A DNA stretch of 64,000 nt from JAAXHB01 sp965221635 (GCA_965221635.1 OZ244902.1:1426001-1490000), one strand, 5' to 3'; shown: positions 25,151-34,889, counted from the first letter of the stretch. The notes: generated by a model not told the origin, from the sequence alone. Translations and numbers: made by a program.

Positions 25151-26665
25151 TCAGCCGGGGTGGGTGAATCTGAGCACTACGCCCATTGGGCCGCAACCGG
25201 GCGGGTCGTCTCGGGGGCAGTAGTCCGTCACGGTGAGCAGGTAGTCGCCCGCGTCGGCGTCGATGCTTTCCAAGGTGAACTCGAACGTGCCCCAGCCATC
25301 GAGCCACCGGGTGGCGGTTACCCCCCATTCGCTGCCGGTGCCGGGGTTCACCACCCTCTCGCCGCTGAGCGTGCCCGTCACGGGTGTGCCGTTGAGATCG
25401 GTGAGATTCACCAGTCCTGCCGACTCGAACCAGCTCGAGTATCCCCGAACGGTGTGCGGCGGCGTGAGCGCCGAGGACTCGGTCTCACCGGGAGCGAGAT
25501 CTCTCACCACCATCGTTGTGCGCAGATCGGACTGGATCACCGTGAGCTCGTCGGTGGCCATGTCGCCGTCGGTTGGGATCACATCCAGGATCAGGCGTGC
25601 CGGGTTGGCCAGCGTGCGCGCTGCGAACGTCGACGGTTGCGACGCGAACACGTCCACCACGATCCCGCCCGAGGCCGGCGCTGCCGCCACCGCGGAGAGC
25701 CGCCATTCGGTGTCGATTGTGGCGTCGAAACGGGCGCCCTCGATGTCACCCAGTGAAATCCGAGCCCAGTTGCCGTACGCCTCAACGCTCACGTCGTCGG
25801 GCAGGGTGTGGGCCAGGTCGGCCTCGCCGAACAGTCCCCCCGAGCCGAAGGCGATGTGCAGGCGATCACAACCCGGCCCGATCAACTGCCACATCTGGGC
25901 GATGTGATCAGCGGGCCTCTCGCCGTCCGCGGATGTGGGGGTGTTCGCGGCGCTGATGGGCACCGACCCTGTCTGCACGCCTGAGTCGGCGCAGCGGTAG
26001 TCGTAGGTGGACACCGCAGCGTCGGAGTTGATGGCGAGCCGGTCGAGTTGCACCCACCCGGTTTGGCTGCGGCCCAGGCGCAACTCCCGCCAGGTGATTC
26101 CCTCGTCGTCGGTTTGCACCCGGCCCGTTCCCTCCATGGCCATGATCGGGGCTTCGATGCGAGTGGTCTCGCGGTAGTCGCCGCCGGGGCCCTCGCGCAC
26201 GATCACGAAGTCGAAGGGGCCTTCGGGGTCTTCGTCGGCGAGAAGGTCGAACAGGTGGGGCGCCTCCTCGTGGCGGGGAATGGTGGTGGCCACCGGCAAC
26301 GAAGGGGTTGTGGCCTCGGGCGCAGTGGTGGGCGGCGGCAAGTCCGGATCCTCGGGTGCCGGCACAGCAGAAGGCGGCGGCGGTGGTTGGGGGGCAGATG
26401 GCGGCGTCACCGTCGGTGCGACCGAAGTACTTGGCGCCGTGCTGGTGGGCGCCCCGCCGGCAGACTCCGGCGCTGGCTCAGGAACATCCCCCGTCGCAGG
26501 CGGTGAGTCATCACCGGACGGAGCGGGCACTTCCGCAGAACTGGTCGGAGTCGCATCTTCGGAAGGCGCGGCCACGACATCCTCGCTGGTCTCAACGTCG
26601 CCTGGGGTATCGGCGCAGCCAAGGAGCGCAATCACCGCCACCACTGTCACGATGATGCGCTTCAC
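25151..26665 (-). CDS. Secreted lipoprotein with AMIN-like and Gmad2-like domains, paralogue 1
   Basis: 504 aa from GTG at 26665, chosen because the next residues form a lipoprotein signal with lipobox ALLGC (Cys17). Then follow a long Pro/Thr/Ser/Ala-rich wall-spanning linker (to about residue 135), an SH3-like stretch around RIEAPIMAMEGTGRVQT, an AMIN-like region (NWARISLGDIEGARFDA to NPARLILDV), and a C-terminal Ig-like Gmad2-type domain (VRGYSSWFESAGLVNLTD to FEFTLESIDAD). The protein should be anchored to the outer face of the membrane; these domains usually bind cell-wall or spore-coat polymers. It is a paralogue of the product at 27058-28653, and the two genes arose by a local duplication. 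Confidence 0.85.
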   Translation of the reverse strand: MKRIIVTVVAVIALLGCADTPGDVETSEDVVAAPSEDATPTSSAEVPAPSGDDSPPATGDVPEPAPESAGGAPTSTAPSTSVAPTVTPPSAPQPPPPPSAVPAPEDPDLPPPTTAPEATTPSLPVATTIPRHEEAPHLFDLLADEDPEGPFDFVIVREGPGGDYRETTRIEAPIMAMEGTGRVQTDDEGITWRELRLGRSQTGWVQLDRLAINSDAAVSTYDYRCADSGVQTGSVPISAANTPTSADGERPADHIAQMWQLIGPGCDRLHIAFGSGGLFGEADLAHTLPDDVSVEAYGNWARISLGDIEGARFDATIDTEWRLSAVAAAPASGGIVVDVFASQPSTFAARTLANPARLILDVIPTDGDMATDELTVIQSDLRTTMVVRDLAPGETESSALTPPHTVRGYSSWFESAGLVNLTDLNGTPVTGTLSGERVVNPGTGSEWGVTATRWLDGWGTFEFTLESIDADAGDYLLTVTDYCPRDDPPGCGPMGVVLRFTHPG

Positions 26666-26772
26666 GGCAATGCCACCCGCAGGTTGCAGCGCAGGGTCCG
26701 GAGGCCCGGTGCCATCAGCACAACAACGGTGCTTCCCATGGCGCCTCCTCCTGTGGGTTCCGAGTGTGTCCA

Positions 26773-26935
26773 CCCTAGAGGATCGCGCTGTTCAGGGGTT
26801 CAACTCCCGGGGTCAAGTCTGGGTGTCGGTCTCGGCCGGGTCTTCCATCACCCGGCGCGCAGTTTCCCCATTCGTCGAGGAGGCTTGAGTCCACTTCGGA
26901 ACGGTGGCGCCAAGCCACTCCAGGGCCAAGCCCAT
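26773..26935 (-). pseudogene. Decayed duplicate of the 3' end of the DUF3516 helicase gene
   Basis: Read leftward, this stretch encodes EWLGATV, then a shifted frame, then EDPAETDTQT and a stop. The intact helicase (28725-30881) ends EWLGATVREVDSSLLDEW...EDPTEADTPT. Bases 26867-26894 are identical to 28781-28808 over 28 nt. Small deletions shift the frame and restore it near the end. Similarity continues through the leader of the lipoprotein gene beside each copy. It is a relic of the duplication that made the lipoprotein pair, not a gene. Confidence 0.85.
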
Positions 26936-27057
26936 CGACAATCCCGACAAGACCTCGACGACTACCCCGGGCGCGAGTTGCTGGGCCTCCAGGTGAAATG
27001 CACAAGCCGAGGCAGGCCAAGCGCCGGCACAGAGGCCCGGGGAGGTTTGTCGGGGCG

Positions 27058-28653
27058 CTAGCCGTAATTCCTGACCTCGACTGGCACGCCCAGCCACCGG
27101 CAACCCCACGGGTTGTCGAAGTTGCAATGATCCGACACGGTCAGCCAGAAGGTGCCTGGCTCGGCGTCGACGCTCTCCAGAGTGAACTCAAAGGTGTCCC
27201 AGCCATGGGCCCATCCCGGTGTGGCCACCTCCCACTCGGAGCCCATGCCGGGGTTCACCACCATGTCGCCACTGAGAGTCCCCGTCACGGGGGCGCCGCT
27301 GCGGTCGGTGAGGGTCACCAGCCCTGTTGCGTCGTCCCAGTTCGAGTATCCCCGCACGGTGTGCGGAGTCACCTCGTGCGCAAGTCGTGCCTGTCCTGCA
27401 TCCAGTTCGGAAACCACGATCGTCGAGAGCGCATCGGTGACAACCCACGCGTGTGGCCCCGCGGTGGCATCACCCTCGAGTGGGGTCGTGTCCAGCAGCA
27501 ACCGAGCCGGATTGGACAGAACTTGAGCCGCGAAGGTCGATGGCTCAAACGCGAACACGTCCACCACCACATCCCCGGAGTTGTGCCTTGTGGCGACAGC
27601 GATGAACTCAAACTGCGTATCGATGGCGGCGTCGAAACGGGCACCCTCGAGGGCACCCAAGGAAACGCGAGCCCAGTTGCCGAACGCTTCAACCGTGACG
27701 TCCTCCGGCACCACGCCGGCCAGGTCGGCCCCACCGGACAGTCCGCCCGAACCGAAGGCAATGTGCATGCGAGCGCATTCCTGCTCCTCGGAATGCTGCA
27801 AAGAATTCTGCCACATCTGCGCCACGTGATCCGCTGGGCGTTCCCCGGGCGCCGCGGTGGAGGCGTCCGTTCTGTCCAAGGGCACCGACCCCGTGTGTAC
27901 GCCTGAGTCGGCGCAGGGGTAATCGTCCACCGACACCTGAGCATCAGTGTTGACGACGAGCCGGTCGTCTTCGATCGAGCCGATTTGGTTGTGACCCAGT
28001 CGCATGTCCCGCCAGGTGACGCCCTCGTCGTCGGTGCGGGTTACACGGCCAAGGCTCTCCAGGGCGAAGACGGGCGCCTCGATCCGTGTGGTTCCGCGCT
28101 GGCCGCAACTGGGGCAGTCCTTGACGTTCACGAAGTCAACGGCACCTTCGGCGTCATCGTCGGGGAGCAGGTCAAAGAGATGAGGCAAATCATCGAAGCG
28201 GGGAATGGTGGCGAGGGCCGGATAAGCAGACATAAACTCCTCGAAGGCCTCATCATCTTCGTCCGATGGAACCCACTCCCCCTCATCCAAGGGTGGCAGC
28301 GTCTCGAGTATCTCGTCGATGGGTGGCATGGGAGGTTCTGGAGGTGGCGGCAGCATCTCGAGTATCTCTTCAATCGTCGGCAGCGGAGGGACCTCAGTTG
28401 GCGGCAGCGTCACCGTCGGGGCGTCCAAAGTGGTGTCGGCGGGCTCCGGCCCATCACCGGACGCAGACTCCGAGGGATCATCGGGCGGAGCGGAACCCTC
28501 CGTCGAAGTGGCCGTGGCCGTCCCGTCGGCAGGCGCAGCCACCACATCCGCAGGTGTCCCTACGACCTCGCCGCTGGTCTCCACGTCGCTCTCGTTGCCT
28601 GCGCAGCCAAGCAGGGCGATCACCGCCATCAGTCCCGCAATAGTGCGTTTCAT
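27058..28653 (-). CDS. Secreted lipoprotein with AMIN-like and Gmad2-like domains, paralogue 2
   Basis: 531 aa from the ATG at 28653, with GAGGAG upstream. The signal peptide ends in lipobox ALLGC (Cys17). The linker is longer than in the paralogue and contains two similar Pro-rich segments (EEILEMLPPPPEPPMPP and DEILETLPP). The folded part has the same order as the first copy: SH3-like RIEAPVFALESLGRVTR, AMIN-like NWARVSLGALEGARFDA, and Gmad2-like VRGYSNWDDATGLVTLTD ending FEFTLESVDAE. An extra Cys pair appears in CPSCG. It lies 71 bp downstream of the helicase gene on the same strand and may be co-transcribed. The ligand is unknown. Confidence 0.87.
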   Translation of the reverse strand: MKRTIAGLMAVIALLGCAGNESDVETSGEVVGTPADVVAAPADGTATATSTEGSAPPDDPSESASGDGPEPADTTLDAPTVTLPPTEVPPLPTIEEILEMLPPPPEPPMPPIDEILETLPPLDEGEWVPSDEDDEAFEEFMSAYPALATIPRFDDLPHLFDLLPDDDAEGAVDFVNVKDCPSCGQRGTTRIEAPVFALESLGRVTRTDDEGVTWRDMRLGHNQIGSIEDDRLVVNTDAQVSVDDYPCADSGVHTGSVPLDRTDASTAAPGERPADHVAQMWQNSLQHSEEQECARMHIAFGSGGLSGGADLAGVVPEDVTVEAFGNWARVSLGALEGARFDAAIDTQFEFIAVATRHNSGDVVVDVFAFEPSTFAAQVLSNPARLLLDTTPLEGDATAGPHAWVVTDALSTIVVSELDAGQARLAHEVTPHTVRGYSNWDDATGLVTLTDRSGAPVTGTLSGDMVVNPGMGSEWEVATPGWAHGWDTFEFTLESVDAEPGTFWLTVSDHCNFDNPWGCRWLGVPVEVRNYG

Positions 28654-28724
28654 GGCAACTCCTCTGTCGGCAAGAAGTATGTCAACCCTATTGAATCGCG
28701 TCGGGCAGAACCCGGCCCCGCGGG

Positions 28725-30881
28725 TCAAGTTGGGGTGTCGGCCTCCGTCGGGTCTTCCAGCGCCCCTTCGCGCAGCTTCTCCCATTCGTCGAGGAGGCTT
28801 GAGTCCACCTCTCGCACGGTGGCGCCCAGCCACTCAACCACCTCCGCCAATTCGTCGGTGATCACGGTTTCGGGGATTGTCTGCACGAGCGCCTTGTAGC
28901 AGTCGGTCATGTACCGCAACACCAGGCCCTCGGATCGCTTCAGGCCCCAGCGGCTCACGAAACTGTTGAACGTGTCGGCGTGTTCGAGCATGTCTCGCAC
29001 CACCGACTTGGGACGCGGCTTCAGATAGCCCACCCACGGATGGCTGCGGGCGAACACCGAAAACGCCCCGCGGATGAACTCTGCTTCGGGTTGAGGCCAG
29101 GTCACCTCGGCGAGGCGCTCCATGCGCTCGTTGTACTCCACGCCTTCGGCCTTCAGGGCGTTCATCAGTTCGTCGCGGGCCTTTTCTCGCTGCGCCAAAA
29201 GCACCGGCGTGGGATCATCCAGTACCGACTCCACCACGCTGAGCACACCAAAGCAGTGATCGGACTGATCGGGGTCGATCACCGTGGTTGCCTGCATCGC
29301 GAACAAACCCAACGGCTGGTTCAGCCTGAAGTCGTCGCCAAGGTCCAGGTTCACCCGCACAGGGCGTTGCAGCTCGTCGGGCTCGTCGAGTATTTCCACA
29401 ACCTCGGCGTCCACCAGCGAACGGAACACGCTCACCGCTTTGCGAATGTGGCGGCGCCGGCGGGTGCGGGGCTCGTGGTTGTCAACCAGGAGACGCTTCA
29501 TGGCAGCGCAACCGTCGCCGGGGCGGTCCAGCACGTTGAGCATCATGGCGTGGGTCACGTCGAAGCTCGATTCGAGTGTGGCGGGTTCACCAGTCCAAAG
29601 GCGGGCCAGGGTGTTGCCGTCGTAATGGGCGTAACCCCGCTCGGGTGGCTTCTTGCGCACCAGCTTCTTGCGTTTGCGGGGGTCGTCGCCGGCTCGCATC
29701 TCGGCTCGCTTGTTCTCCACGGCGTGAGCGGGGGCTTGCACCCACACGCTGCCGGAAGTGTCGAACCCCTTGCGACCGGCCCTGCCCGCGATCTGCTGAA
29801 ACTCCCGCACCGACAGCACCCGCACCCGCCTCCCGTCGTACTTGTAGAGCTGAGTGAACAGCACCGTGCGGATCGGCACGTTCACGCCCACCCCCAAAGT
29901 GTCCGTGCCACAGATCAAACGCAGGTGACCGGCCTGGGCGAGTTTCTCCACCAACAGCCGGTACTTCGGCAACATTCCGGCGTGATGCACCCCGATACCG
30001 GCCAGCACGAACCGGCGCAAGTCCTTGCCGATGGGCGTGTCGAAACGGAACCCGCCCACCGCTTCCTTCACGGCCTGTTTCGCCTCGGGAGTGAGCACGT
30101 TCAAGCTGGTGAGGCTTTGGGCTTGGGCCGTGGCTTCGCGCTGGGTGAAGTGCACGATGTACACGGGTGCCTTGCCGTCTTTGAGGAGCTGTTCGATGGA
30201 CACGTGCAGCGGGGTTTCGCGGTACTCGAAGTCCAACGGCACCGGTCTCTGGGCCGAGGCCACCAGGTCGGTCGGGCGTCCCGTGCGGGCGGTGAGGTCG
30301 CTGCGCAGCCCGGAGGTGTCACCCAGCGTGGCCGACATCAACAGGAACTGCGTGTTGGGAAGCTCAAGCAGCGGCACCTGCCACGCCCAGCCCCGGTCGC
30401 GGTCGCCGTAGTAGTGGAACTCGTCCATCACCACCAGGTGCGCGCTGGTGTCGGCGCCGTGGCGCAGGGCTCGCTGGGCGAGAATCTCCGAGGTGCATGC
30501 GATCACCTCGGCATCGGGGTTCACCGACGCGTCGCCGGTGACCATGCCCACACGCTCGGGCCCGAGCGCGGCGGTGAGCTCGAAGAACTTCTCGCTCACC
30601 AGCGCCTTGATCGGAGCGGTGTACACCGCCCGCCTTCGCTGCGCCGCCGCGGTGAACGCCCCGGCGAGCGCCACAAGCGACTTGCCCGACCCGGTGGGGG
30701 TGGCCAACACCACGTTGTGCCCTGCCAGCAAACTCAGCACTGCGTCCTCTTGATGGGGGTACATTTCGAGCCCTGCGTCGAGGGTCCACTCCAGAACAAT
30801 GTCGAGCAGCTCGTCGGTGCCCGGAGGCGCTGAACCGCTCTCGTCGAGCGCGCACAGGGCGTCCACCAAGCGTGATTGCAT
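28725..30881 (-). CDS. DEAD/DEAH-box helicase with DUF3516 C-terminal domain
   Basis: 718 aa if started at the ATG at 30881; an ATG at 30917 is equally possible, and longer frames overlap the divergent transporter gene. Superfamily 2 motifs are clear: Walker A ATPTGSGKS, motif II MDEFHYY (DEFH), motif III MSATLG, VHHAGMLPKYR and motif VI QIAGRAGRKG. The C-terminal half (about residues 420-718) matches the DUF3516 region typical of actinobacterial RNA/DNA helicases of the Ski2-like group. It probably remodels RNA. Its last 40 codons were copied in the duplication seen at 26773-26935. Confidence 0.92.
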   Translation of the reverse strand: MQSRLVDALCALDESGSAPPGTDELLDIVLEWTLDAGLEMYPHQEDAVLSLLAGHNVVLATPTGSGKSLVALAGAFTAAAQRRRAVYTAPIKALVSEKFFELTAALGPERVGMVTGDASVNPDAEVIACTSEILAQRALRHGADTSAHLVVMDEFHYYGDRDRGWAWQVPLLELPNTQFLLMSATLGDTSGLRSDLTARTGRPTDLVASAQRPVPLDFEYRETPLHVSIEQLLKDGKAPVYIVHFTQREATAQAQSLTSLNVLTPEAKQAVKEAVGGFRFDTPIGKDLRRFVLAGIGVHHAGMLPKYRLLVEKLAQAGHLRLICGTDTLGVGVNVPIRTVLFTQLYKYDGRRVRVLSVREFQQIAGRAGRKGFDTSGSVWVQAPAHAVENKRAEMRAGDDPRKRKKLVRKKPPERGYAHYDGNTLARLWTGEPATLESSFDVTHAMMLNVLDRPGDGCAAMKRLLVDNHEPRTRRRRHIRKAVSVFRSLVDAEVVEILDEPDELQRPVRVNLDLGDDFRLNQPLGLFAMQATTVIDPDQSDHCFGVLSVVESVLDDPTPVLLAQREKARDELMNALKAEGVEYNERMERLAEVTWPQPEAEFIRGAFSVFARSHPWVGYLKPRPKSVVRDMLEHADTFNSFVSRWGLKRSEGLVLRYMTDCYKALVQTIPETVITDELAEVVEWLGATVREVDSSLLDEWEKLREGALEDPTEADTPT

Positions 30882-31020
30882 GGACGCAAGATAAGAGAAG
30901 CGCACCCAATCGGCCATCCACGGCCTGTATTGCTGCGCCACCACCCTGCTCCGCCTTACCCCTGCACGGTGTGGCGAACGGCCATGAGCGGCACCGGCGA
31001 GCTGGTCGGGGGGTGCGGTT

Positions 31021-32274
31021 GTGCTGAAGGCTGAGCGGGCGGTGCGGGTCCCAATCCCTTGGCGGGTTTGGGTGCTGCTGTTGGTGCAGTTCCTTGCCAT
31101 GGCGATGACCATGGGCCAGATCACCGTGCTGGGCAAGCAGGTGTACGACATGACCGGCAGCGAACTCAACCTGGGCCTGCTCGGCCTCACCGAGTTCCTG
31201 CCCACGTTGCTGCTGGCGCCGGTGAGCGGCACCATCGCCGATCGTTTCGACCGGCGCAAGGTGTTCGCCGCGGGCCTCGCCGGGGAGGCGCTGGCGTCGC
31301 TGGGGCTGTTCTGGTACGTGGCGTCGGATCCAACCTCGGTGACGCCGATATTCGGGCTGGTGGTTTGCTACGCCACCGCCAGGGCGTTCCTCAGCGCCGC
31401 CAGCCGGGCGCTGCCGGTGGATCTGGCCCCCGAGGGCGGAGTGGAGCGGGTGGTGGCGATCAGCGCCGCTTCGTGGCAGGCCGGGATCATCTTCGGCCCG
31501 ATCACGTTCGCGTTTGCCTTTGTGGCCCACATTGCGCTTCCGTACCTGCTGGCCACGGTGGTGTCGGTGGGGTGCATCTTGTTGTTGACGTTGGTGCCGG
31601 CAAGCCGGGTGAGCCGCGCCGCCGCGGTGAGCGGGGTGCGAGAAGGGGTGAGACGTGCCTTTGAGGGGCTCAGGTTCATCCGCCACAACCGGATCCTGCT
31701 GGGCGCGATCTCGCTGGATTTGTTCGCGGTGCTCTTCGGCGGGGCCGTTGCGTTGTTGCCGGCGATCGCCGAGGAACGCCTCGGTGTGGGAGCAGTGGGC
31801 CTGGGGGTGCTGCGGGCAGCCACCGGAGTGGGAGCCCTTGGCATGGCCAGCCTTGTGGCGATCCGGCCGCTGCGTCGTCGTGTGGGTCAGGCCCTGCTGT
31901 CGGTGGTGGCCGTGTTCGGATGCGCCACCGTGCTGCTCGGCGTCACCCGCACGTTCGTGGTGGCGCTGGTGGCGTTGGTGATACTGAGCGCCGCGGATTC
32001 GGTGAGCGTTTACATTCGTGGAACGATCGTGCCGCTCGCCACTCCCGAGAACATGCGGGGACGGGTGCTGGCGGTGGAGTACGTGTTCATCGGCGGGTCG
32101 AACGAACTCGGCGCGTTCGAGTCCGGTGTGGCAGGACGTTTCCTGGGCGTGGCCTGGGCGGTGATCACCGGCGGGCTCGGAACCCTCACGGTGGTGGCGT
32201 TGTGGTGGTGGCTGTTCCCGGAACTGCGCTCAATAGACCGCTTCGCCGACGTTCGCCCCCCACCCGAGGGCTGA
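31021..32274 (+). CDS. Major facilitator superfamily transporter
   Basis: 417 aa from GTG. About 12 hydrophobic helices. The cytoplasmic loop 2-3 motif of MFS antiporters is present as GTIADRFDRRKVF. The sequence is of the MFS_3 (EntS-like) type, often exporters of small molecules, siderophores or drugs. The gene is divergent from the helicase, with about 100-140 bp between starts, and its stop is 2 bp from that of the convergent SDR. The substrate is unknown. Confidence 0.9.
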   Translation: MLKAERAVRVPIPWRVWVLLLVQFLAMAMTMGQITVLGKQVYDMTGSELNLGLLGLTEFLPTLLLAPVSGTIADRFDRRKVFAAGLAGEALASLGLFWYVASDPTSVTPIFGLVVCYATARAFLSAASRALPVDLAPEGGVERVVAISAASWQAGIIFGPITFAFAFVAHIALPYLLATVVSVGCILLLTLVPASRVSRAAAVSGVREGVRRAFEGLRFIRHNRILLGAISLDLFAVLFGGAVALLPAIAEERLGVGAVGLGVLRAATGVGALGMASLVAIRPLRRRVGQALLSVVAVFGCATVLLGVTRTFVVALVALVILSAADSVSVYIRGTIVPLATPENMRGRVLAVEYVFIGGSNELGAFESGVAGRFLGVAWAVITGGLGTLTVVALWWWLFPELRSIDRFADVRPPPEG

Positions 32275-32276
32275 GG

Positions 32277-33098
32277 TCAGGCCAAGGCGGAGAAGTCGAG
32301 CTGGTTGGTGGCCAGCGACGCGCAGAACCCGAAATCCGCCACCAGGTTGTGCCCGTTGATTGCGGCTGCCCCGTCGGTGCCGAGCATCAACAGAACCTTG
32401 GCGATGTCGGTGGGGGTGAGCATCGTGCCACCGGATTCCACGACGGTCCAGTCGAGCAGTTTCTCGCTCATGTGACGACGGAAATCCACCAGCAGGGGAG
32501 TGTCGACCGGGCCTGGGCACACGCTGTTGGTGCGCACCCCGAACTCATGGAAGCTGCGCCGCGAGCTGTGCATCGTCCACACCTGCACAACTTCCTTGGA
32601 GAACTCGTAGGGCTTTTCGTCCACCACGTCGCCGTGGCCGGCGATCCACTCCAGGGCGGCGTCCCAGTCCGGCATGGAGATCAGTTCGGTGATCGCCGCC
32701 GCGTTGGCTTGCCAGCCCTGCCCGGCAATCGACGCCGTGTTCACGATCGCCCCGCCCCGGCTCATCGACGGCAGCATCGCCTCGGACAGGCGGCGCAGAC
32801 CCAGGTAGTTCACCCTCAACACGAACTCCGGGGTGTGTACCCCGGCCACGCCCGCGTTGTTGAACAGCACATCCACCCCACCGCCGATCGTCGCCGCGGC
32901 GGCGTCGATCGAGGCGGGGTCGCTCATGTCGGCGGGGATGAAGTCCGTTGCCGGGCCCTTGGGCTCGTTCACGTCAAGCACCGTGAGGTTGGTGCAGCCC
33001 GCGCCCGCGAGCAGCTCCACCGCGGCGGCGCCCACACCCGAGGAGCCCCCGGTGAGCACCACCCTCTTGCCCGAATAGTCGAACTCGTTCAAAGCCAT
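32277..33098 (-). CDS. Short-chain dehydrogenase/reductase, coniferyl-alcohol-dehydrogenase-like
   Basis: 273 aa from ATG with a TAGGAGGA ribosome site. It has TGGSSGVG (about residues 16-23), VLDVNEPKG (Asp favours NAD), NNAGVAG, NTASIAG with catalytic Ser, and YEFSK. The insertion after ASIAG (about residues 125-155, rich in W and I) before the Tyr is typical of the 3-alpha-hydroxysteroid/coniferyl alcohol dehydrogenase group. The substrate is not inferable. Confidence 0.9.
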   Translation of the reverse strand: MALNEFDYSGKRVVLTGGSSGVGAAAVELLAGAGCTNLTVLDVNEPKGPATDFIPADMSDPASIDAAAATIGGGVDVLFNNAGVAGVHTPEFVLRVNYLGLRRLSEAMLPSMSRGGAIVNTASIAGQGWQANAAAITELISMPDWDAALEWIAGHGDVVDEKPYEFSKEVVQVWTMHSSRRSFHEFGVRTNSVCPGPVDTPLLVDFRRHMSEKLLDWTVVESGGTMLTPTDIAKVLLMLGTDGAAAINGHNLVADFGFCASLATNQLDFSALA

Positions 33099-33189
33099 GC
33101 GATCCTCCTAGATCAATCCCCGGCACCCTGCAACCGGCGTGGTGCTACCATAACGGGCCACCGACTGCTCCTCGCAGGGGAGGGGGAAC

Positions 33190-33480
33190 ATGATCAATCT
33201 CGAATTTCACATCATGGGTTTGATCCTCGGGCTTGCAGTTGCCACAATTGTGTACGCCACCGGGCTGCTGCGCTCTGGCCGAGGCGGCGGGCGAGCGATA
33301 GAAATCGTGCGCCTGACAGTGGGAGTGGCACTGACAGCTGCGTTTCCGCACGTGGGATTTGCCACTGTGGGGCTGCTCATAATCGCTTCACCCATAATGC
33401 TGATTGTTCTTGCTGTGAAATACTCCAAGTCGACAACCAGCAATGTCGCTGCAGAATCCACGACGGTGGAATCAGCGTAG
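33190..33480 (+). CDS. Small two-helix membrane protein
   Basis: 96 aa from an ATG behind a strong GGGGAGGGGG ribosome site. There are two hydrophobic segments (IMGLILGLAVATIVYATGLL, and FATVGLLIIASPIMLIVLAV) with a basic loop GRGGGRAIEIVR between, and a Ser/Thr-rich tail. I recognise no family. TACCAT about 45 bp upstream could be a -10 box. It is divergent from the SDR gene and convergent with the P450 gene. Confidence 0.75.
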   Translation: MINLEFHIMGLILGLAVATIVYATGLLRSGRGGGRAIEIVRLTVGVALTAAFPHVGFATVGLLIIASPIMLIVLAVKYSKSTTSNVAAESTTVESA

Positions 33481-33530
33481 CAGATTTAGCAAATTCGGAT
33501 TGCCCGAAAGCTGATTGTGCAGGTCGAGTG

Positions 33531-34751
33531 CTAGTTGAAACTGAGGTGGGCTTCAGCTAGTCCGTGAACGAATGCGTTGGGCATCTCAACCGCAGGAGCG
33601 TCGTCTATGCGCTCGATGCGGTTCACGCGAGCCAGTAGTCGCTCGAAGAAAATCGCAATTTCGAGACGGGCCAGGGCCGCGCCCAAACAGAAATGTGTCC
33701 CGAATCCGAACGATATGTGGTGGTTTGGTTGACGGGTCACGTCGTATTGGTCGGGATCCTCAAAGTGCTTGGGGTCGCGGTTCGCCGACCCGTACATCAT
33801 TATCACCTGCTGGCCGGCTCTGATCGTCTGGCCGTGGAGTTCGTAGTCCGCTGTGGCAACCCTGCAGAAGTTGTGAATCGGTGTCACCCAGCGGATGAAC
33901 TCCTCCACCGCCACCTCGATATCCGCGCCGGCCTTGAGCTTGTCCCACTGATCGGGCCTGTCGGCAAGATCAAGCAGGGTGCGGGCAATCACCGTGCGCG
34001 TTGTCTCAGCGCCGCCGTCCAGCAGGAGCAAGCAGTCCGAGATGATCTGATCCAGGCCGAAGGGTGAGTCACCAACGAGCCCGCCGGTGGATTCCTCCAC
34101 CTCCACCCAACGTGACATCACATCGGCGGCCGGGCACGCCTTCTTGGTTTCGTACAACTCCACGCACGCGCCCACAAACTCCAACACCGCGTCCTGACCT
34201 GTCTTGTTGTGATATCTCGGCCCGCCCCCGAGCATGATCGTGGATTCCGACCAGTGCTTCAACTGCGGCCACAGGTCGTCGGGGAACCCCAGCAGGAAAC
34301 CGATCATCTTGGCCGGCAGCGGCGCCGCAAGCTCGGTCACGATCTCGGCTCTGCCCTTGTCGATCACAGGGTCGAGCAGTTCGTCCACCTCTGAACTGAT
34401 GCGCTCAGCCCACTGCTGCACTGCTCGTGGCGTGAACCGGCGCGACACCAGCGTTCGCCTGGCCTGGTGCAGGGGGTCGTCGTTGCCGATGATCGAGTGG
34501 TCGGCCGGAATGTTGGGCCGATAGCCGCCCTTCTCGCGATCCGAGTTGATGAACTGGCGCTTGTTCTTCTCAATCGCAACGATGTCGTCGTAGCGGGTGA
34601 TCACCCACAGCTCGTTCACCTCATCCCAGTGGCAAGGTGAGTTTTCCCTAAGCCACGTGTACTTTGGATACGGATCGTTCACGTAGAAGTCCCCGTCCAA
34701 AATATCCACCGGCCGCGGATCAACAGCTTCCCGCAGCCCTACCTCCGCCAT
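33531..34751 (-). CDS. Cytochrome P450, second copy in window
   Basis: 406 aa from ATG. The I-helix motif DGGAETTRT has Glu in place of the usual Asp of G-x-D-T-T, a variant known in bacterial P450s. ExxR lies in EEFIRW and the heme loop is FGFGTHFCLG with Cys355. NHHISFGFG and the DDIVAIEKNKRQF region resemble actinobacterial steroid/terpenoid P450s. It is not close enough to the first P450 to be a recent duplicate. No redox partner is adjacent. Confidence 0.95.
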   Translation of the reverse strand: MAEVGLREAVDPRPVDILDGDFYVNDPYPKYTWLRENSPCHWDEVNELWVITRYDDIVAIEKNKRQFINSDREKGGYRPNIPADHSIIGNDDPLHQARRTLVSRRFTPRAVQQWAERISSEVDELLDPVIDKGRAEIVTELAAPLPAKMIGFLLGFPDDLWPQLKHWSESTIMLGGGPRYHNKTGQDAVLEFVGACVELYETKKACPAADVMSRWVEVEESTGGLVGDSPFGLDQIISDCLLLLDGGAETTRTVIARTLLDLADRPDQWDKLKAGADIEVAVEEFIRWVTPIHNFCRVATADYELHGQTIRAGQQVIMMYGSANRDPKHFEDPDQYDVTRQPNHHISFGFGTHFCLGAALARLEIAIFFERLLARVNRIERIDDAPAVEMPNAFVHGLAEAHLSFN

Positions 34752-34889
34752 AGGAACATCCTACGCGCCCCCACCGTCACGTCGCCCAGCAAGCGGCCTT
34801 GACCAGCCGTGCCCCCCGGTCGCCGGGCAGGAGTGGCGTGGTTGATGTCGGTGCTGGTGGCCGTGGTTGGGTGTGTGCCGGGGGTGGGG

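Noticed and set aside
30882..31259. Longer helicase start reaching 31259
   Set aside because: The added 114-126 residues overlap the divergent transporter gene antisense and look like shadow translation.
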